Assembly (NCBI GenBank): GCA_023388495.1
Contig: JAEWGC010000039.1
Span: forward strand, 162,241-226,240
Direction of reading: 5' to 3'
DNA length: 64,000 bases
From: Bacillota bacterium
GTDB lineage: Bacteria; Bacillota; Clostridia; Tissierellales; Tissierellaceae
Program-made: the position numbers and the translations under genes
The notes under the pieces: generated by a model
What the model was told of the DNA's origin: nothing
Seen by the model: only the letters and a program-made list of their open reading frames with translations
The model's database searches: none
Shown: piece by piece, positions 48,652 through 57,911 of the stretch
Layout of the letters: every line of letters starts with the position of its first letter
How positions within the stretch are numbered: the first letter of the stretch is position 1

Positions 48652-48715
48652 TTGACAAATTGGTCTACAACATATAAACTGTAATCAACGTGGTCTACGA
48701 AATACAGACTGAAGG
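48652..48715 (+). promoter_or_regulatory. Promoter with twin operators for the BlaI-like repressor
   Basis: The -35 TTGACA is at 48652-48657; a TATAAA-like -10 lies within 48673-48678. TGGTCTAC occurs at 48661 and 48691, exactly 30 bases apart, each followed by a partly complementary half (ctgta, acagac). Twin dyads over the promoter, turns apart on the same face, are what BlaI/MecI repressors bind. Operator identity is inferred from position. Confidence 0.65.
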
Positions 48716-48727
48716 GAGTTGTTATTT

Positions 48728-49093
48728 ATGACTAGCTATAGACTTACTGAAGCAGAGGAGAACTTAGCAAATATAATATGGGAGAATGAGCCTATTAAAT
48801 CACCAGAATTAGTAAAAATTTGTGAAGAAAAGTTTAATTGGAAAAAATCTACTACTTATACAATGCTAAAGAGACTTGAAGAAAAGAGGGTATTTAAGAA
48901 CAACAATAGTATGGTAGAATCCTTAGTTAAAAAAGAAGATTTTCATGGAGAACAAAGTAAAATATTTGTTGAAGAAAATTTTGATGGCTCCTTACCTAGA
49001 TTTTTAGCAGCATTTACAAGGAGGAAAAAACTTAGCAACAAAGAAGTAGAAGAATTGCAGAGGCTGATAAATGAACATAGGGAGGAAATGTAA
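48728..49093 (+). CDS. BlaI/MecI-family transcriptional repressor
   Basis: A 121-residue winged-helix repressor of the BlaI/MecI/CopY type: SYRLTEAEENLANIIWENEPIKSPELVKICEEKFNWKKSTTYTMLKRLEEKRV with the recognition helix near residues 35-55. The protease-sensitive dimerisation helix is the C-terminal part. It overlaps the M56 gene by one base, the classical repressor-sensor pairing. The ATG at 48728 is preferred over an upstream TTG at 48719. Confidence 0.9.
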   Translation: MTSYRLTEAEENLANIIWENEPIKSPELVKICEEKFNWKKSTTYTMLKRLEEKRVFKNNNSMVESLVKKEDFHGEQSKIFVEENFDGSLPRFLAAFTRRKKLSNKEVEELQRLINEHREEM

Positions 49094-51243
49094 TGGATAA
49101 ATTGTTTTTGCAAATTATCAATATGAGTATTACTTCTAGTTATGTAATTTTATTTGTCATAGTAGCTCGATTGTTTTTGAAAAAAGCACCTAAAATATTT
49201 TCCTATGGGCTTTGGGGTATAGGATTTTTTAGATTAATATTTCCATTTTCTTTTGAAAGTATATTTAGTTTAATATCAATTAATACAAGGACCATACCTG
49301 AAAATATAGCATATACTCAGGTTCCAAAGATTGAAAGTGGTATTATGGCAATTGATGGCGCAGTAAATAGAGTATTACCTGCACCTGTTGTGGAAGCAAG
49401 TATAAACCCAATGCAAATCTGGATTGAGGTAGGTACTGTAGTATGGGTAGTGGGATTAGTTGTACTATTAATCTATAGCGTCCTTGCTACATTGAAACTT
49501 TCAAAGAGTATTAAATCAGCAATTTATCTTTATGAAAATATTTATGAAATAGATACAATAAAAACACCTTTTGTTTTTGGTTTGATAAGTCCAAAGATTT
49601 ATCTACCAAATAATCTTTCTAAAACTGAAGAGCCCTATATTATAAAACACGAAGAAACTCACATTAGGAGAAAGGATCATATAATCAAGTTTGTAGCTTT
49701 TTTAGTAGTATCTATCCATTGGTTTAATCCCATAGTATGGATTGCGTTTTATTTAATGGGTGAAGATATGGAATTATCCTGTGATGAAGCTGTGATAAAG
49801 GAAATGGGCTATGGGATAAAAAAGGATTACTCCAACTCTTTATTATCATTATCAGTTGGAAAAAGAATAATAGGAGGATCTCCTATTGCCTTTGGTGAAG
49901 ACAATACAAAGGGTAGAATTAAAAATATATTAAATTATAAAAAGCCTAAGTTTTGGGTTATAGTGGCAGCAGCTATTGTAATCATAGTACTAGCCATAGG
50001 ATTATTGAGTAATCAACCTAAGGATGAAAATTCATATGTGATTAATGAAACCAATGAAAAAACGGATCTGGAAGATGTTGCATCAGATATGGAATATATG
50101 TTACTAAATAAACTTCCGCCTAAAAAAGGAACTGTAGTAGACCTAGCTTGGCAATATGTTGATAGTCAAATTGGTATTTATGAAAGTGCTGAGTATGGAG
50201 AAGTAAAATTTATAGATAAGGAAATAATCAAATTAGAAAAACTATCCACCTTTGATAATATACTTTCAACTCCAATTGAACTATGGGCCCTTGATTATAG
50301 ATTGAAGCCTGAGCGTCCTGAAAAGATGGTAGTGGCAGGAGGCTTAGATATTGTTGACGGTTGGCTAATAGATAATGGTATCACTGGTAAACCGTATTTG
50401 ACCTTTACCTATGAAAATGGGGGGTTAAAGCTTTTAGGTAATGCAAATGCCATTGAATTTGAGCTGGATTCCTTTGCTACCCAAGAAATTGCAATTCGCA
50501 TTATGTTAGAGAACATGGGGATATTACCTAATGAGACCTATAAAGGAAACCATGTAATTATTAAATTTCCCTTATCCACAGGTGAGACTTGTCAACTATT
50601 ATTATCTCAACCAGTGGTTCAAGGGGATAAAGGTATATGGGCAGTGGAAAGATGGATGGATGGGAATGGTAATATGTATCATGATATTCCGATTCACGAT
50701 ATAAGAATAGAAGAACATTATAAAAACTTGCAGAAACGATTTGATAATGGTGAAAATTTATTCTTAGATAACCCTATTGATGTAGCAATCCTCTATATAA
50801 CTTTTAATTTAGGGCAGATTCAAGTTAAAGATACGGATTTAACAGTTATAAATCCAGCTACTATAGAAGAATTTTTAAATTCATCAGTACAAGAATATTA
50901 TTTTGAACCAAATATCTCAGTAATTGAAGGTACATTAATTACAAGAATGCATTATGGCCCACCAGGATATGGTGAAAATCCCAATACTGATGAAAAAGAA
51001 TATCCATTTATTTTACAGCTTGATAATCCAATAAAAGTCATTACAGGAGAAGATGATAATTTTAATTCAGATATATCTCATGCTTCAGAAATTCAATTAG
51101 TATTAAATCCAAATAAAGTGGATATAGAAAGTGTAAAGCAATATAAAAATAAGCATATTAAAGTAAAAGGAACTCTATTCTCAGCTTGGTCAGGTCATCA
51201 TCATACTGAAGTTTTGATGGATGTTCATAAAATCTTAGATTAA
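49093..51243 (+). CDS. BlaR1-like M56 membrane protease with a non-penicillin-binding sensor (DUF4431 end)
   Basis: A 716-residue protein: membrane segments near 10-30, 35-55, 110-130 and 295-315; an M56 cytoplasmic zinc-protease domain with HEETH at 186-190 and the SCDEAVIKEMG block; then about 400 extracytoplasmic residues. That sensor part lacks the SxxK, SxN and KTG motifs of the beta-lactam sensor of BlaR1. Its last 150 residues (FILQLDNPIKVITGE, YKNKHIKVKGTLFSAWSGHHHTEVLM) look like DUF4431. It should cleave the partner repressor on sensing an unknown signal. Confidence 0.86.
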   Translation: MDKLFLQIINMSITSSYVILFVIVARLFLKKAPKIFSYGLWGIGFFRLIFPFSFESIFSLISINTRTIPENIAYTQVPKIESGIMAIDGAVNRVLPAPVVEASINPMQIWIEVGTVVWVVGLVVLLIYSVLATLKLSKSIKSAIYLYENIYEIDTIKTPFVFGLISPKIYLPNNLSKTEEPYIIKHEETHIRRKDHIIKFVAFLVVSIHWFNPIVWIAFYLMGEDMELSCDEAVIKEMGYGIKKDYSNSLLSLSVGKRIIGGSPIAFGEDNTKGRIKNILNYKKPKFWVIVAAAIVIIVLAIGLLSNQPKDENSYVINETNEKTDLEDVASDMEYMLLNKLPPKKGTVVDLAWQYVDSQIGIYESAEYGEVKFIDKEIIKLEKLSTFDNILSTPIELWALDYRLKPERPEKMVVAGGLDIVDGWLIDNGITGKPYLTFTYENGGLKLLGNANAIEFELDSFATQEIAIRIMLENMGILPNETYKGNHVIIKFPLSTGETCQLLLSQPVVQGDKGIWAVERWMDGNGNMYHDIPIHDIRIEEHYKNLQKRFDNGENLFLDNPIDVAILYITFNLGQIQVKDTDLTVINPATIEEFLNSSVQEYYFEPNISVIEGTLITRMHYGPPGYGENPNTDEKEYPFILQLDNPIKVITGEDDNFNSDISHASEIQLVLNPNKVDIESVKQYKNKHIKVKGTLFSAWSGHHHTEVLMDVHKILD

Positions 51244-51364
51244 AAATTAATAACGCAATTGGGATAGTTTTTTGGTTTTTAAATTGTTTATTCCACGGAA
51301 GTGTGATATAGTTGGTATAATGCGAAAATTAAGAAAATATTAAATATTAAATACAAATAGACTC

Positions 51365-51392
51365 TTGACATAAAATCACCTACTTTTAGAAT
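51365..51392 (+). promoter_or_regulatory. Promoter of the YcdB/SLH protein gene
   Basis: TTGACA (51365-51370), 16 bases, TAGAAT (51387-51392). The rest of the 255-base gap is AT-rich; a small hairpin (catctacatatagatg) follows in the leader. Confidence 0.65.
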
Positions 51393-51498
51393 ATTAACAG
51401 ATAAAGTCTAGAACATCTACATATAGATGTAAAGAAGTGTTATAGAAAATAAAATGCAGTTATTAAACTGTAACAATATTATATTAGGAGGAGAGATT

Positions 51499-53571
51499 AT
51501 GAAAAAAAGAAAATTAAAGTCCTTAGTAATTATTTTGATATTAACATTAATAATTACAGGCATACCATTAAAAGGATTTGCAAAAGAAGAGGATTTAAGT
51601 AATGATATTCAAAAGATCAAATCTCTATTTAAAATAGGAGATGAATATGAGCATTTTCATAAAAGTAAATATGATAGGCTCGATGGTAAGGATGAAACTA
51701 ATTTATATTGGAGTGGTCAAAACAAATACTTAAATGTGACAATTGATGAAGAAGGAAATATAATAAATTATAACAAAGATGAATATGGTTCTAGTAGAAA
51801 TACAAGAGTCCATAAATTTCCTAAAATAACTAAAGAAGAAGGAGAAAAAACAGCTAAAGATTTTATAAAAAAGTTATATCCTGATATAGTGAATAAAGTC
51901 AAAATTAATGATGAGACTAATATTTATGGTTTATATGGTAGAGAAAATTTAAGAGAATATACATATAATTTTACAAGAGTAGAAAATAATATATTCTTTA
52001 ATGTAAATAATGTATATATTGGTGTAGATACTCAAACTGGAGAAGTGAGAAATTTTAATATAAACTGGCAAAAGGATTTAAAATTTGTAGATACAAAGGA
52101 CACTATTTCAAAAGATGAAGCAAAAGAAATATATAAAGATAATATAGAGTTAGAATTAGTATATAGATTAAAAGATACAGATGAAGATACAAAATCATAC
52201 CTAGGATATAATATAATAGATACAGATAAATCAGTAGACGCTAAAACAAAAGATATATTGAGTACTTCATATAAATATATGTATTCAATATATGGATCTC
52301 AATTCAATAAAATGATGGAAAATATATCTATAGAAGAAGAAAACAAACTAATAGATTCTAATAAAATAATAAGCAGGGAAGAAGCAAGAAAAAAACTAGT
52401 AGATACATTTAAATTGGGAGAAGGATATGAAGTAGATGATTGTAGACTAATAAGTAATAAAGAAAAGGATATATATGTATGGGAAGTAATGGTGATGAAA
52501 CGTGTTGAGAATAGTGCTAGTGGTACTGGATCAAGAGTAAATGCAAAAACAGGTGAAATTGTAAGTTTTTCTGATCCAGGATCATGGGAACAGAAAAAAG
52601 ATGAAAAATCAAAATATAGTAAAGAAGAATTACTTAAAAAAGCAAAAGAATTTATAAAACAAAACGATGCTAAAAAGTATCAAGAAGTAGAGTATATAGA
52701 ATATAGAGATGAAGATTCATTTTATAATGAAAGAAACATATCAAACTTTGTATTTATAAGAAAGGCAAATGACATCAAAGTAGAGAATAATGGATTTAGA
52801 ATATCCTTAAGCAATGTAACAGGTAATGTACTATCCTATGATTATAACTGGAATGATTTAGAATTTGAATCTCCAGAAAATATAATAGATAAGGATGAAG
52901 CTAAAGAAATATTATTAGAAAATAGAGAATTAAATCTACAATATCAAATACAAAACAATGAAAACGAAAAAGAAAATGTTAAGTTAGTATATGATTTTGA
53001 AGACAAGTATTTAGTGGTAGATGCTAAAAAAGGAGAAGTAATAGATAATCGAAAAAATCTAGTAGATAAGATAGAAAAACAACAATATAAAGATATAGAA
53101 AATAGCTTTGCTAAAAATCAAATAAATAAGTTAAACAATCATATTATATTATTTGAAGGTGAAGAATTTAAACCAAAACAAGAAATAACACAGAAAGAGT
53201 TTTTAAAATTACTTGCACAAACTAGAGAAATGTATTATATATATGAAGATGAAGGTTATATGTATGAAAGATTTGTTAGAGATGGGATACTAAAAGAAGA
53301 AGAAAAAAATATGGAAGCAAAAGTAACAAGAGAGGAAGCAATAAAATATATAATTAGAATTTTTGGACAGGAGCCATTAGATAATTTAGGTGATATATAC
53401 AAGATAGAATATGACGATGCAGATCAAATATCAACTAATTTAAAGGGACATATAGCAATAGCTAAGGGATTAGGGGTTATAAGTGGTGAAGGAAGCTTTA
53501 GACCAAAGGATAATTTAACAAGAGAAGAAGCAGCAGTTTTAATATACAATATATTAAATAGAGACAATTAA
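51499..53571 (+). CDS. Secreted YcdB/YcdC-repeat protein with S-layer homology region
   Basis: A 690-residue exported protein with a clear signal peptide (residues 1-29; LKSLVIILILTLIITGIP, cleavage after GFA). PepSY-like YcdB/YcdC repeats follow: related blocks (DEAKEIYKDNIELELVYRL, then DEAKEILLENRELNLQYQI) show an internal duplication of about 270-280 residues. The last 120 residues look like SLH repeats (GIL to FRPKDNLTREEAAVLIYNIL), which would bind wall polymers. The ATG at 51499 behind aggaggaga is the start; the open frame begins earlier. Function unknown, probably cell-surface. Confidence 0.83.
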   Translation: MKKRKLKSLVIILILTLIITGIPLKGFAKEEDLSNDIQKIKSLFKIGDEYEHFHKSKYDRLDGKDETNLYWSGQNKYLNVTIDEEGNIINYNKDEYGSSRNTRVHKFPKITKEEGEKTAKDFIKKLYPDIVNKVKINDETNIYGLYGRENLREYTYNFTRVENNIFFNVNNVYIGVDTQTGEVRNFNINWQKDLKFVDTKDTISKDEAKEIYKDNIELELVYRLKDTDEDTKSYLGYNIIDTDKSVDAKTKDILSTSYKYMYSIYGSQFNKMMENISIEEENKLIDSNKIISREEARKKLVDTFKLGEGYEVDDCRLISNKEKDIYVWEVMVMKRVENSASGTGSRVNAKTGEIVSFSDPGSWEQKKDEKSKYSKEELLKKAKEFIKQNDAKKYQEVEYIEYRDEDSFYNERNISNFVFIRKANDIKVENNGFRISLSNVTGNVLSYDYNWNDLEFESPENIIDKDEAKEILLENRELNLQYQIQNNENEKENVKLVYDFEDKYLVVDAKKGEVIDNRKNLVDKIEKQQYKDIENSFAKNQINKLNNHIILFEGEEFKPKQEITQKEFLKLLAQTREMYYIYEDEGYMYERFVRDGILKEEEKNMEAKVTREEAIKYIIRIFGQEPLDNLGDIYKIEYDDADQISTNLKGHIAIAKGLGVISGEGSFRPKDNLTREEAAVLIYNILNRDN

Positions 53572-53675
53572 AATTAGGTACAAATCCAAGAGAAATATCT
53601 GTAGGAGAAATGAACAAACTATTTGAAGTCACTTACTATGGAATAAAAGTTAAACACAAATATTCTTAAATAGGC

Positions 53676-53704
53676 TTGATTTTATGAACTTTATTTGCTA
53701 GAAT
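53676..53704 (+). promoter_or_regulatory. Sigma-A promoter of the leuS leader
   Basis: TTGATT (53676-53681), 17 bases, TAGAAT (53699-53704). The upstream 100 bases hold a short open frame (about 30 codons, 53568-53667, ending VKHKYS) with no start or ribosome site, perhaps a gene remnant. Confidence 0.7.
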
Positions 53705-53724
53705 ATAGTTTAAATCAATAAATA

Positions 53725-53936
53725 CTATGAATGGAAGTAGTAGGTCCGATGTTAATTGTAGAGAGCTGTCGGCTGGTGAAAGACAGTATTGATGAAGACT
53801 GAACTCGTCCATGAGTTACTAAGGTGAAAATTAGCCTTAGTCGGTTAAATGCCGTTATATTTTGAGTGGATAGCAATATCAATAAGAGTGGTACCGCGGA
53901 AGTTAACCTTTCGTCTCTAATAGAGACGAAAGGTTT
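53725..53936 (+). promoter_or_regulatory. T-box riboswitch (Leu) controlling leuS
   Basis: The T-box agagtggtaccgcgg lies at 53885-53899, followed by the terminator aacctttcgtctct/agagacgaaaggtt (53904-53934) and a T-tract. The stem I apical elements agagagctg and ggctggtgaaa are present. The string GAACTCGTCCATGAG puts CTC (Leu) in the specifier position with a purine after it. Low charging of tRNA-Leu should switch leuS on. Confidence 0.93.
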
Positions 53937-53974
53937 TATTGTTTTTGTGAATTATTTTAATAGGAGGAGCGAAT

Positions 53975-56386
53975 ATGAAAGAATATAAGCCAAATGAAAT
54001 TGAACAGAAATGGCATAAGATTTGGGAGGAAAGAGAGCCTTTTAAGGCAGTAAATAAATCTGATAAACCAAAGTTTTATGCATTAGTAGAATTCCCTTAT
54101 CCATCAGCAAATGGGCTACATGTAGGCCATCCAAGACCTTATACAGCATTAGATATAGTTTCTAGAAAGAGAAGACTTGAAGGATATAATGTTTTATTTC
54201 CAATGGGTTGGGATGCTTTTGGATTACCAACAGAAAACTTTGCTATAAAAAATAAAATTCATCCAGCTATCGTAACAGAACAAAACGTAGCTAGATTTAA
54301 AGCTCAATTACAATCAATAGGATTTTCCTTTGACTGGTCAAGGGAAGTAAATACTACAGATTCACATTATTATAAATGGACACAGTGGATATTTTTAAAA
54401 TTATTTGAAAAAGGCTTAGCATATAAACAAGAGATGCCTATTAACTGGTGCCCATCCTGTAAGATCGGATTAGCTAACGAAGAAGTAATTCAAGGTAACT
54501 GTGAGAGATGTGGTGGAGAAGTAGTAAGAAGAGTAAAGAATCAATGGATGTTAAAAATAACTGAATATGCAGATAGATTAATAAGTGATTTAGATAAGGT
54601 AGACTATATAGAAAGAGTAAAGGCTCAGCAAACTAATTGGATTGGTAAATCAGAAGGAGCAGAGGTAGATTTCCAAATTGCAGGGAAGGAAGATAAACTA
54701 AGGGTATTTACTACTAGACCTGATACTCTATTTGGATCAACCTACATGGTTATAGCAGCGGAGCATCCTTTAATTGAAAAATATAAAGATGAAATAACAA
54801 ATCTAGATGAGATCCATGAATATCAACATGAGGTAAGCAAGAAATCAGACTTTGAAAGAACAGAGCTATCAAAGGATAAAACAGGTCTAGAAATAAAAGG
54901 ATTAAGAGCTATAAACCCTGCTACAGGAGGAGAAATCCCTATTTGGATATCTGACTACGTGCTTATGAGCTATGGTACTGGAGCGATAATGGCAGTACCA
55001 GGACATGATAGTCGTGATTGGGAGTTTGCAAAGAAGTTTAATCTTCCAATAGTAGAAGTAATAAAAGGTGGAGATATAGAAAAAGAAGCCTTTACCGACA
55101 CAGAAGCAGGAGTTGTTGTAAACTCTGACTTTATCAATGATATGGAAGTAAAAGAAGCAAAAGAATATATGATTAAATGGCTAGAAGAAAAAGGACTTGG
55201 CATAAGAAAAGTGAACTTTAAACTTAGAGACTGGGTATTCTCCAGACAAAGGTACTGGGGAGAGCCAATTCCTCTAGTGCATTGTGATGAATGTGGCTGG
55301 GTGCCAGTGCCAGAAAAAGAACTACCTATTATGCTACCAGAGGTAGAAAACTATGAGCCAACAGATACAGGTGAATCACCACTTGCTAATATAAAAGATT
55401 GGGTAGAAACTACTTGCCCAAAATGTGGAGGTAAGGCTCACAGAGAAACAGATACAATGCCACAATGGGCAGGTTCTTCTTGGTACTTCCTAAGATATAT
55501 TGACCCATGCAATGAAGAAGAGTTAGCTTCCCAAGAAGCAATAAACTATTGGATGCCAGTAGATTGGTACAATGGTGGAATGGAGCATACTACACTTCAC
55601 CTACTATATTCAAGATTCTGGCATAAATTCCTATATGATATTGGAGTGGTGCCTGGACCAGAGCCTTATTCAAAGAGAACTTCCCATGGTATGATATTGG
55701 GAGATAACAACGAGAAGATGTCAAAGTCTCGTGGAAATGTAGTAAATCCTGATGATATAGTAAGGGATTATGGTGCAGATACTTTAAGAACATATGAAAT
55801 GTTTATTGGAGACTTTGAAAAGAGTGTACCTTGGTCAGAAAATGGAGTTAAAGGATGTAGAAGATTCCTTGAAAGAGTGTGGAGACTTCAAGATATAGTA
55901 GTAGAGGGCGAAGGATATACTAAGGAATTAGAAGGAAATATTCACAAGACCATTAAAAAAGTATCCGAAGACTTCGAGACACTTAAATTCAATACAGGAA
56001 TAGCAGCTTTAATGAGTTTATTAAATGAATTTAATGATCATGGTAGTATAACAAAAGAAGATCTAAGAACTTTTATAATACTACTAAATCCAGTAGCACC
56101 TCATATTACGGAAGAACTTTGGGAAATCCTCGGATTAGAAGGATATCTTCATGAAATTACATGGCCAAAATACGATGAAGAGAAAACTAAGGATAAGGTA
56201 ATTGCGCTTCCAGTTCAAGTTAATGGTAAAGTAAGAGGTACAATAGAAATGAGTGTTGATGATTCACAAGATGTGGCTCGAGAAAAAGCAAAGGCTGATG
56301 AAAATATAAATAGATTCTTAGAAGGAAAGAATATAGTAAAAGAAATATTTGTACCTGGTAAGATATATAATTTAGTTGTTAAATAA
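53975..56386 (+). CDS. leuS: Leucyl-tRNA synthetase
   Basis: A class Ia synthetase of 803 residues: HIGH motif as HVGH at 49-52, the zinc-binding insertion (CPSCKIGLANEEVIQGNCERCGGEV), the CP1 editing domain with TTRPDTLFGSTYMV, a second zinc-ribbon-like part (CDECGWVP, CPKCGGKA), and KMSKS at 581-585. The anticodon domain and a C-terminal beta domain follow. It charges tRNA-Leu and proof-reads mischarged products. Start behind aggagg. Confidence 0.98.
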   Translation: MKEYKPNEIEQKWHKIWEEREPFKAVNKSDKPKFYALVEFPYPSANGLHVGHPRPYTALDIVSRKRRLEGYNVLFPMGWDAFGLPTENFAIKNKIHPAIVTEQNVARFKAQLQSIGFSFDWSREVNTTDSHYYKWTQWIFLKLFEKGLAYKQEMPINWCPSCKIGLANEEVIQGNCERCGGEVVRRVKNQWMLKITEYADRLISDLDKVDYIERVKAQQTNWIGKSEGAEVDFQIAGKEDKLRVFTTRPDTLFGSTYMVIAAEHPLIEKYKDEITNLDEIHEYQHEVSKKSDFERTELSKDKTGLEIKGLRAINPATGGEIPIWISDYVLMSYGTGAIMAVPGHDSRDWEFAKKFNLPIVEVIKGGDIEKEAFTDTEAGVVVNSDFINDMEVKEAKEYMIKWLEEKGLGIRKVNFKLRDWVFSRQRYWGEPIPLVHCDECGWVPVPEKELPIMLPEVENYEPTDTGESPLANIKDWVETTCPKCGGKAHRETDTMPQWAGSSWYFLRYIDPCNEEELASQEAINYWMPVDWYNGGMEHTTLHLLYSRFWHKFLYDIGVVPGPEPYSKRTSHGMILGDNNEKMSKSRGNVVNPDDIVRDYGADTLRTYEMFIGDFEKSVPWSENGVKGCRRFLERVWRLQDIVVEGEGYTKELEGNIHKTIKKVSEDFETLKFNTGIAALMSLLNEFNDHGSITKEDLRTFIILLNPVAPHITEELWEILGLEGYLHEITWPKYDEEKTKDKVIALPVQVNGKVRGTIEMSVDDSQDVAREKAKADENINRFLEGKNIVKEIFVPGKIYNLVVK

Positions 56387-56416
56387 TTTTAAGGGCTGCT
56401 TTTGCAGCCCTTAAAA
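56387..56416. terminator. Bidirectional terminator between leuS and the minus-strand peptide gene
   Basis: ttttaagggctgc pairs perfectly with gcagcccttaaaa across four T. A/T runs on both sides let it serve both converging genes. Confidence 0.88.
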
Positions 56417-56427
56417 TTTACATAAGT

Positions 56428-56553
56428 TTAGCATCTTCTTCCAATTCCACCTAGCATGTCACAGTTGCAGAAAATAATTACTAATAGTAAAAAGAAAAAT
56501 AGTAGGGAACTATCCATGCCGCATTCATCTCTTCTACCTAATAAGTCGCCCAT
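56428..56553 (-). CDS. Small cysteine-containing membrane peptide, 41 residues
   Basis: On the minus strand an ATG (56551-56553) stands 7 bases after ggaggtg and opens a 41-residue frame. The residues are MGDLLGRRDECGMDSS, a hydrophobic run LLFFFLLLVIIF, then CNCDMLGGIGRRC. The ends share a GRR-type block with cysteines. The strong ribosome site and shared terminator support a real gene. TATAAT at 56579-56574 (minus) could be a -10. Small hydrophobic/cysteine peptides are frequent in spores, but no family was recognised. Confidence 0.7.
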   Translation of the reverse strand: MGDLLGRRDECGMDSSLLFFFLLLVIIFCNCDMLGGIGRRC

Positions 56554-56723
56554 GAGAACACCTCCAGTTAATGATTATATAGTCGGGTGGAAATCCACTC
56601 ATGATACAATATGTAAGATAGATATAAAGTGTTAATTATTATTGAAAAAATATACAAATTTTTCTAGGATTTTTATTTATACATATTAAATCTGAGGAGA
56701 CAATATCTATGAGGTGAAGAAAA

Positions 56724-57734
56724 TTGAGATTATTTATTCCGGACCAAGTATATATTGATCCCAAAAGTTTGGAATATGATACTGGAAGATTTATAAAAGA
56801 GAAACTAGAAAAGTTGAATATTCCTATAATAGAGACAAAAAGGGTCTCAATAGAAGGTAAAACACCTTCTGAAAATTATGCTAAAGCAAAGAAAACTATT
56901 TACCTAACTGTAAGTAAAGAAAAAAAGTTAAGAAGATGTAAACCATCGGCAGATTACCAATTTGCCTTATCAAGTTCATGTCCAGGTAACTGTGAATATT
57001 GTTACCTGCAAACAACTCAAGGTGAAAAGCCATTTATGAAGATATTTGTAAACGTAGATGAAATACTTCAGATAATAGAGGAGCATATAGACAATAATTT
57101 GCCTAATATAACTACATTTGAATGTGGAAGTATCACTGACCCTGTTGCTCTTGAACATTTAACAGGAAGTTTAAAAAGATGTATAGAATTCTTTGCAGAT
57201 AGTCAGAATGGAAGACTTAGAGTAATCACCAAGTTTGATAATGTTGATTCTTTCCTAGATATAAACCACAACAATCACACTAAATTTAGATTTAGTATCA
57301 ATACTAGATATATAATAAAAAAATTTGAACATAGTACTGCTAGTTTTGAGGAAAGAATAGAAGCAGCAAGAAAAGTTGCAAATAGAGGTTATCCCATAGG
57401 CTTTATTATAGCTCCTATTATGATATATGAAAATTGGAAAGATGAATATAAAGAATTAATAGATAACTTAAAAAATGGATTTAAAAACTATAAAGATGAG
57501 ATTACCTTTGAGTTAATACAACATAGATTTACAGCTACTGCAAAAGAATTGATAGTTACTAGATTCCCTAAGACTGAACTTGATCTTAATGAAGAAAATA
57601 GACAATTAAAGTGGGGACCCTATGGAAAGTTTAAATATGTCTATCCAAAGGATAAAAGTAATGAAATAAAAGAATATCTTTCAGGTTTAATTGGGGAAAA
57701 ATTCGATAATGCTAGGATTGAGTATTTTACTTAA
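56724..57734 (+). CDS. splB: Spore photoproduct lyase
   Basis: A 336-residue radical SAM enzyme that reverses the spore photoproduct (methylene-bridged thymines) in UV-damaged spore DNA. The cluster motif CxxxCxxC is Cys86, Cys90, Cys93. The C-terminal DNA-binding part and ending NARIEYFT match the family. The cysteine that donates the final hydrogen in Bacillus/Geobacillus (Cys140/141) aligns with Ser136 here, with Cys134 two residues before. The start is TTG at 56724 behind gaggtga. Expression in the forespore is expected, but no clear sigma-G promoter was found. Confidence 0.93.
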   Translation: MRLFIPDQVYIDPKSLEYDTGRFIKEKLEKLNIPIIETKRVSIEGKTPSENYAKAKKTIYLTVSKEKKLRRCKPSADYQFALSSSCPGNCEYCYLQTTQGEKPFMKIFVNVDEILQIIEEHIDNNLPNITTFECGSITDPVALEHLTGSLKRCIEFFADSQNGRLRVITKFDNVDSFLDINHNNHTKFRFSINTRYIIKKFEHSTASFEERIEAARKVANRGYPIGFIIAPIMIYENWKDEYKELIDNLKNGFKNYKDEITFELIQHRFTATAKELIVTRFPKTELDLNEENRQLKWGPYGKFKYVYPKDKSNEIKEYLSGLIGEKFDNARIEYFT

Positions 57735-57800
57735 TAAAAATATGAATAACAATATAAATTAGAATAAACTAATAAAATCATGAAATAATGAAATAATAAA

Positions 57801-57828
57801 ATAACAGGAGATTATCCTGTTATCTTTT
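57801..57828 (+). terminator. Terminator after splB
   Basis: ataacagga pairs with tcctgttat across gatta, followed by a CTTTTAT tail. The rest of the 177-base gap is very AT-rich. Confidence 0.75.
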
Positions 57829-57911
57829 ATTTAAAAGCAATTTCCTTATGAACTACCTTAAATAAAAAATATTTAGAGTCAATAAAAAATAATTAGAGGT
57901 GAGTAAATAAA

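Noticed and set aside
56661..56690. Possible sigma-H or sigma-G promoter before splB
   Set aside because: CTAGGATTT is present, but no GAAT lies 11 bases on. CATATTA fits a sigma-G -10, but no GNATA-type -35 is at the proper distance.
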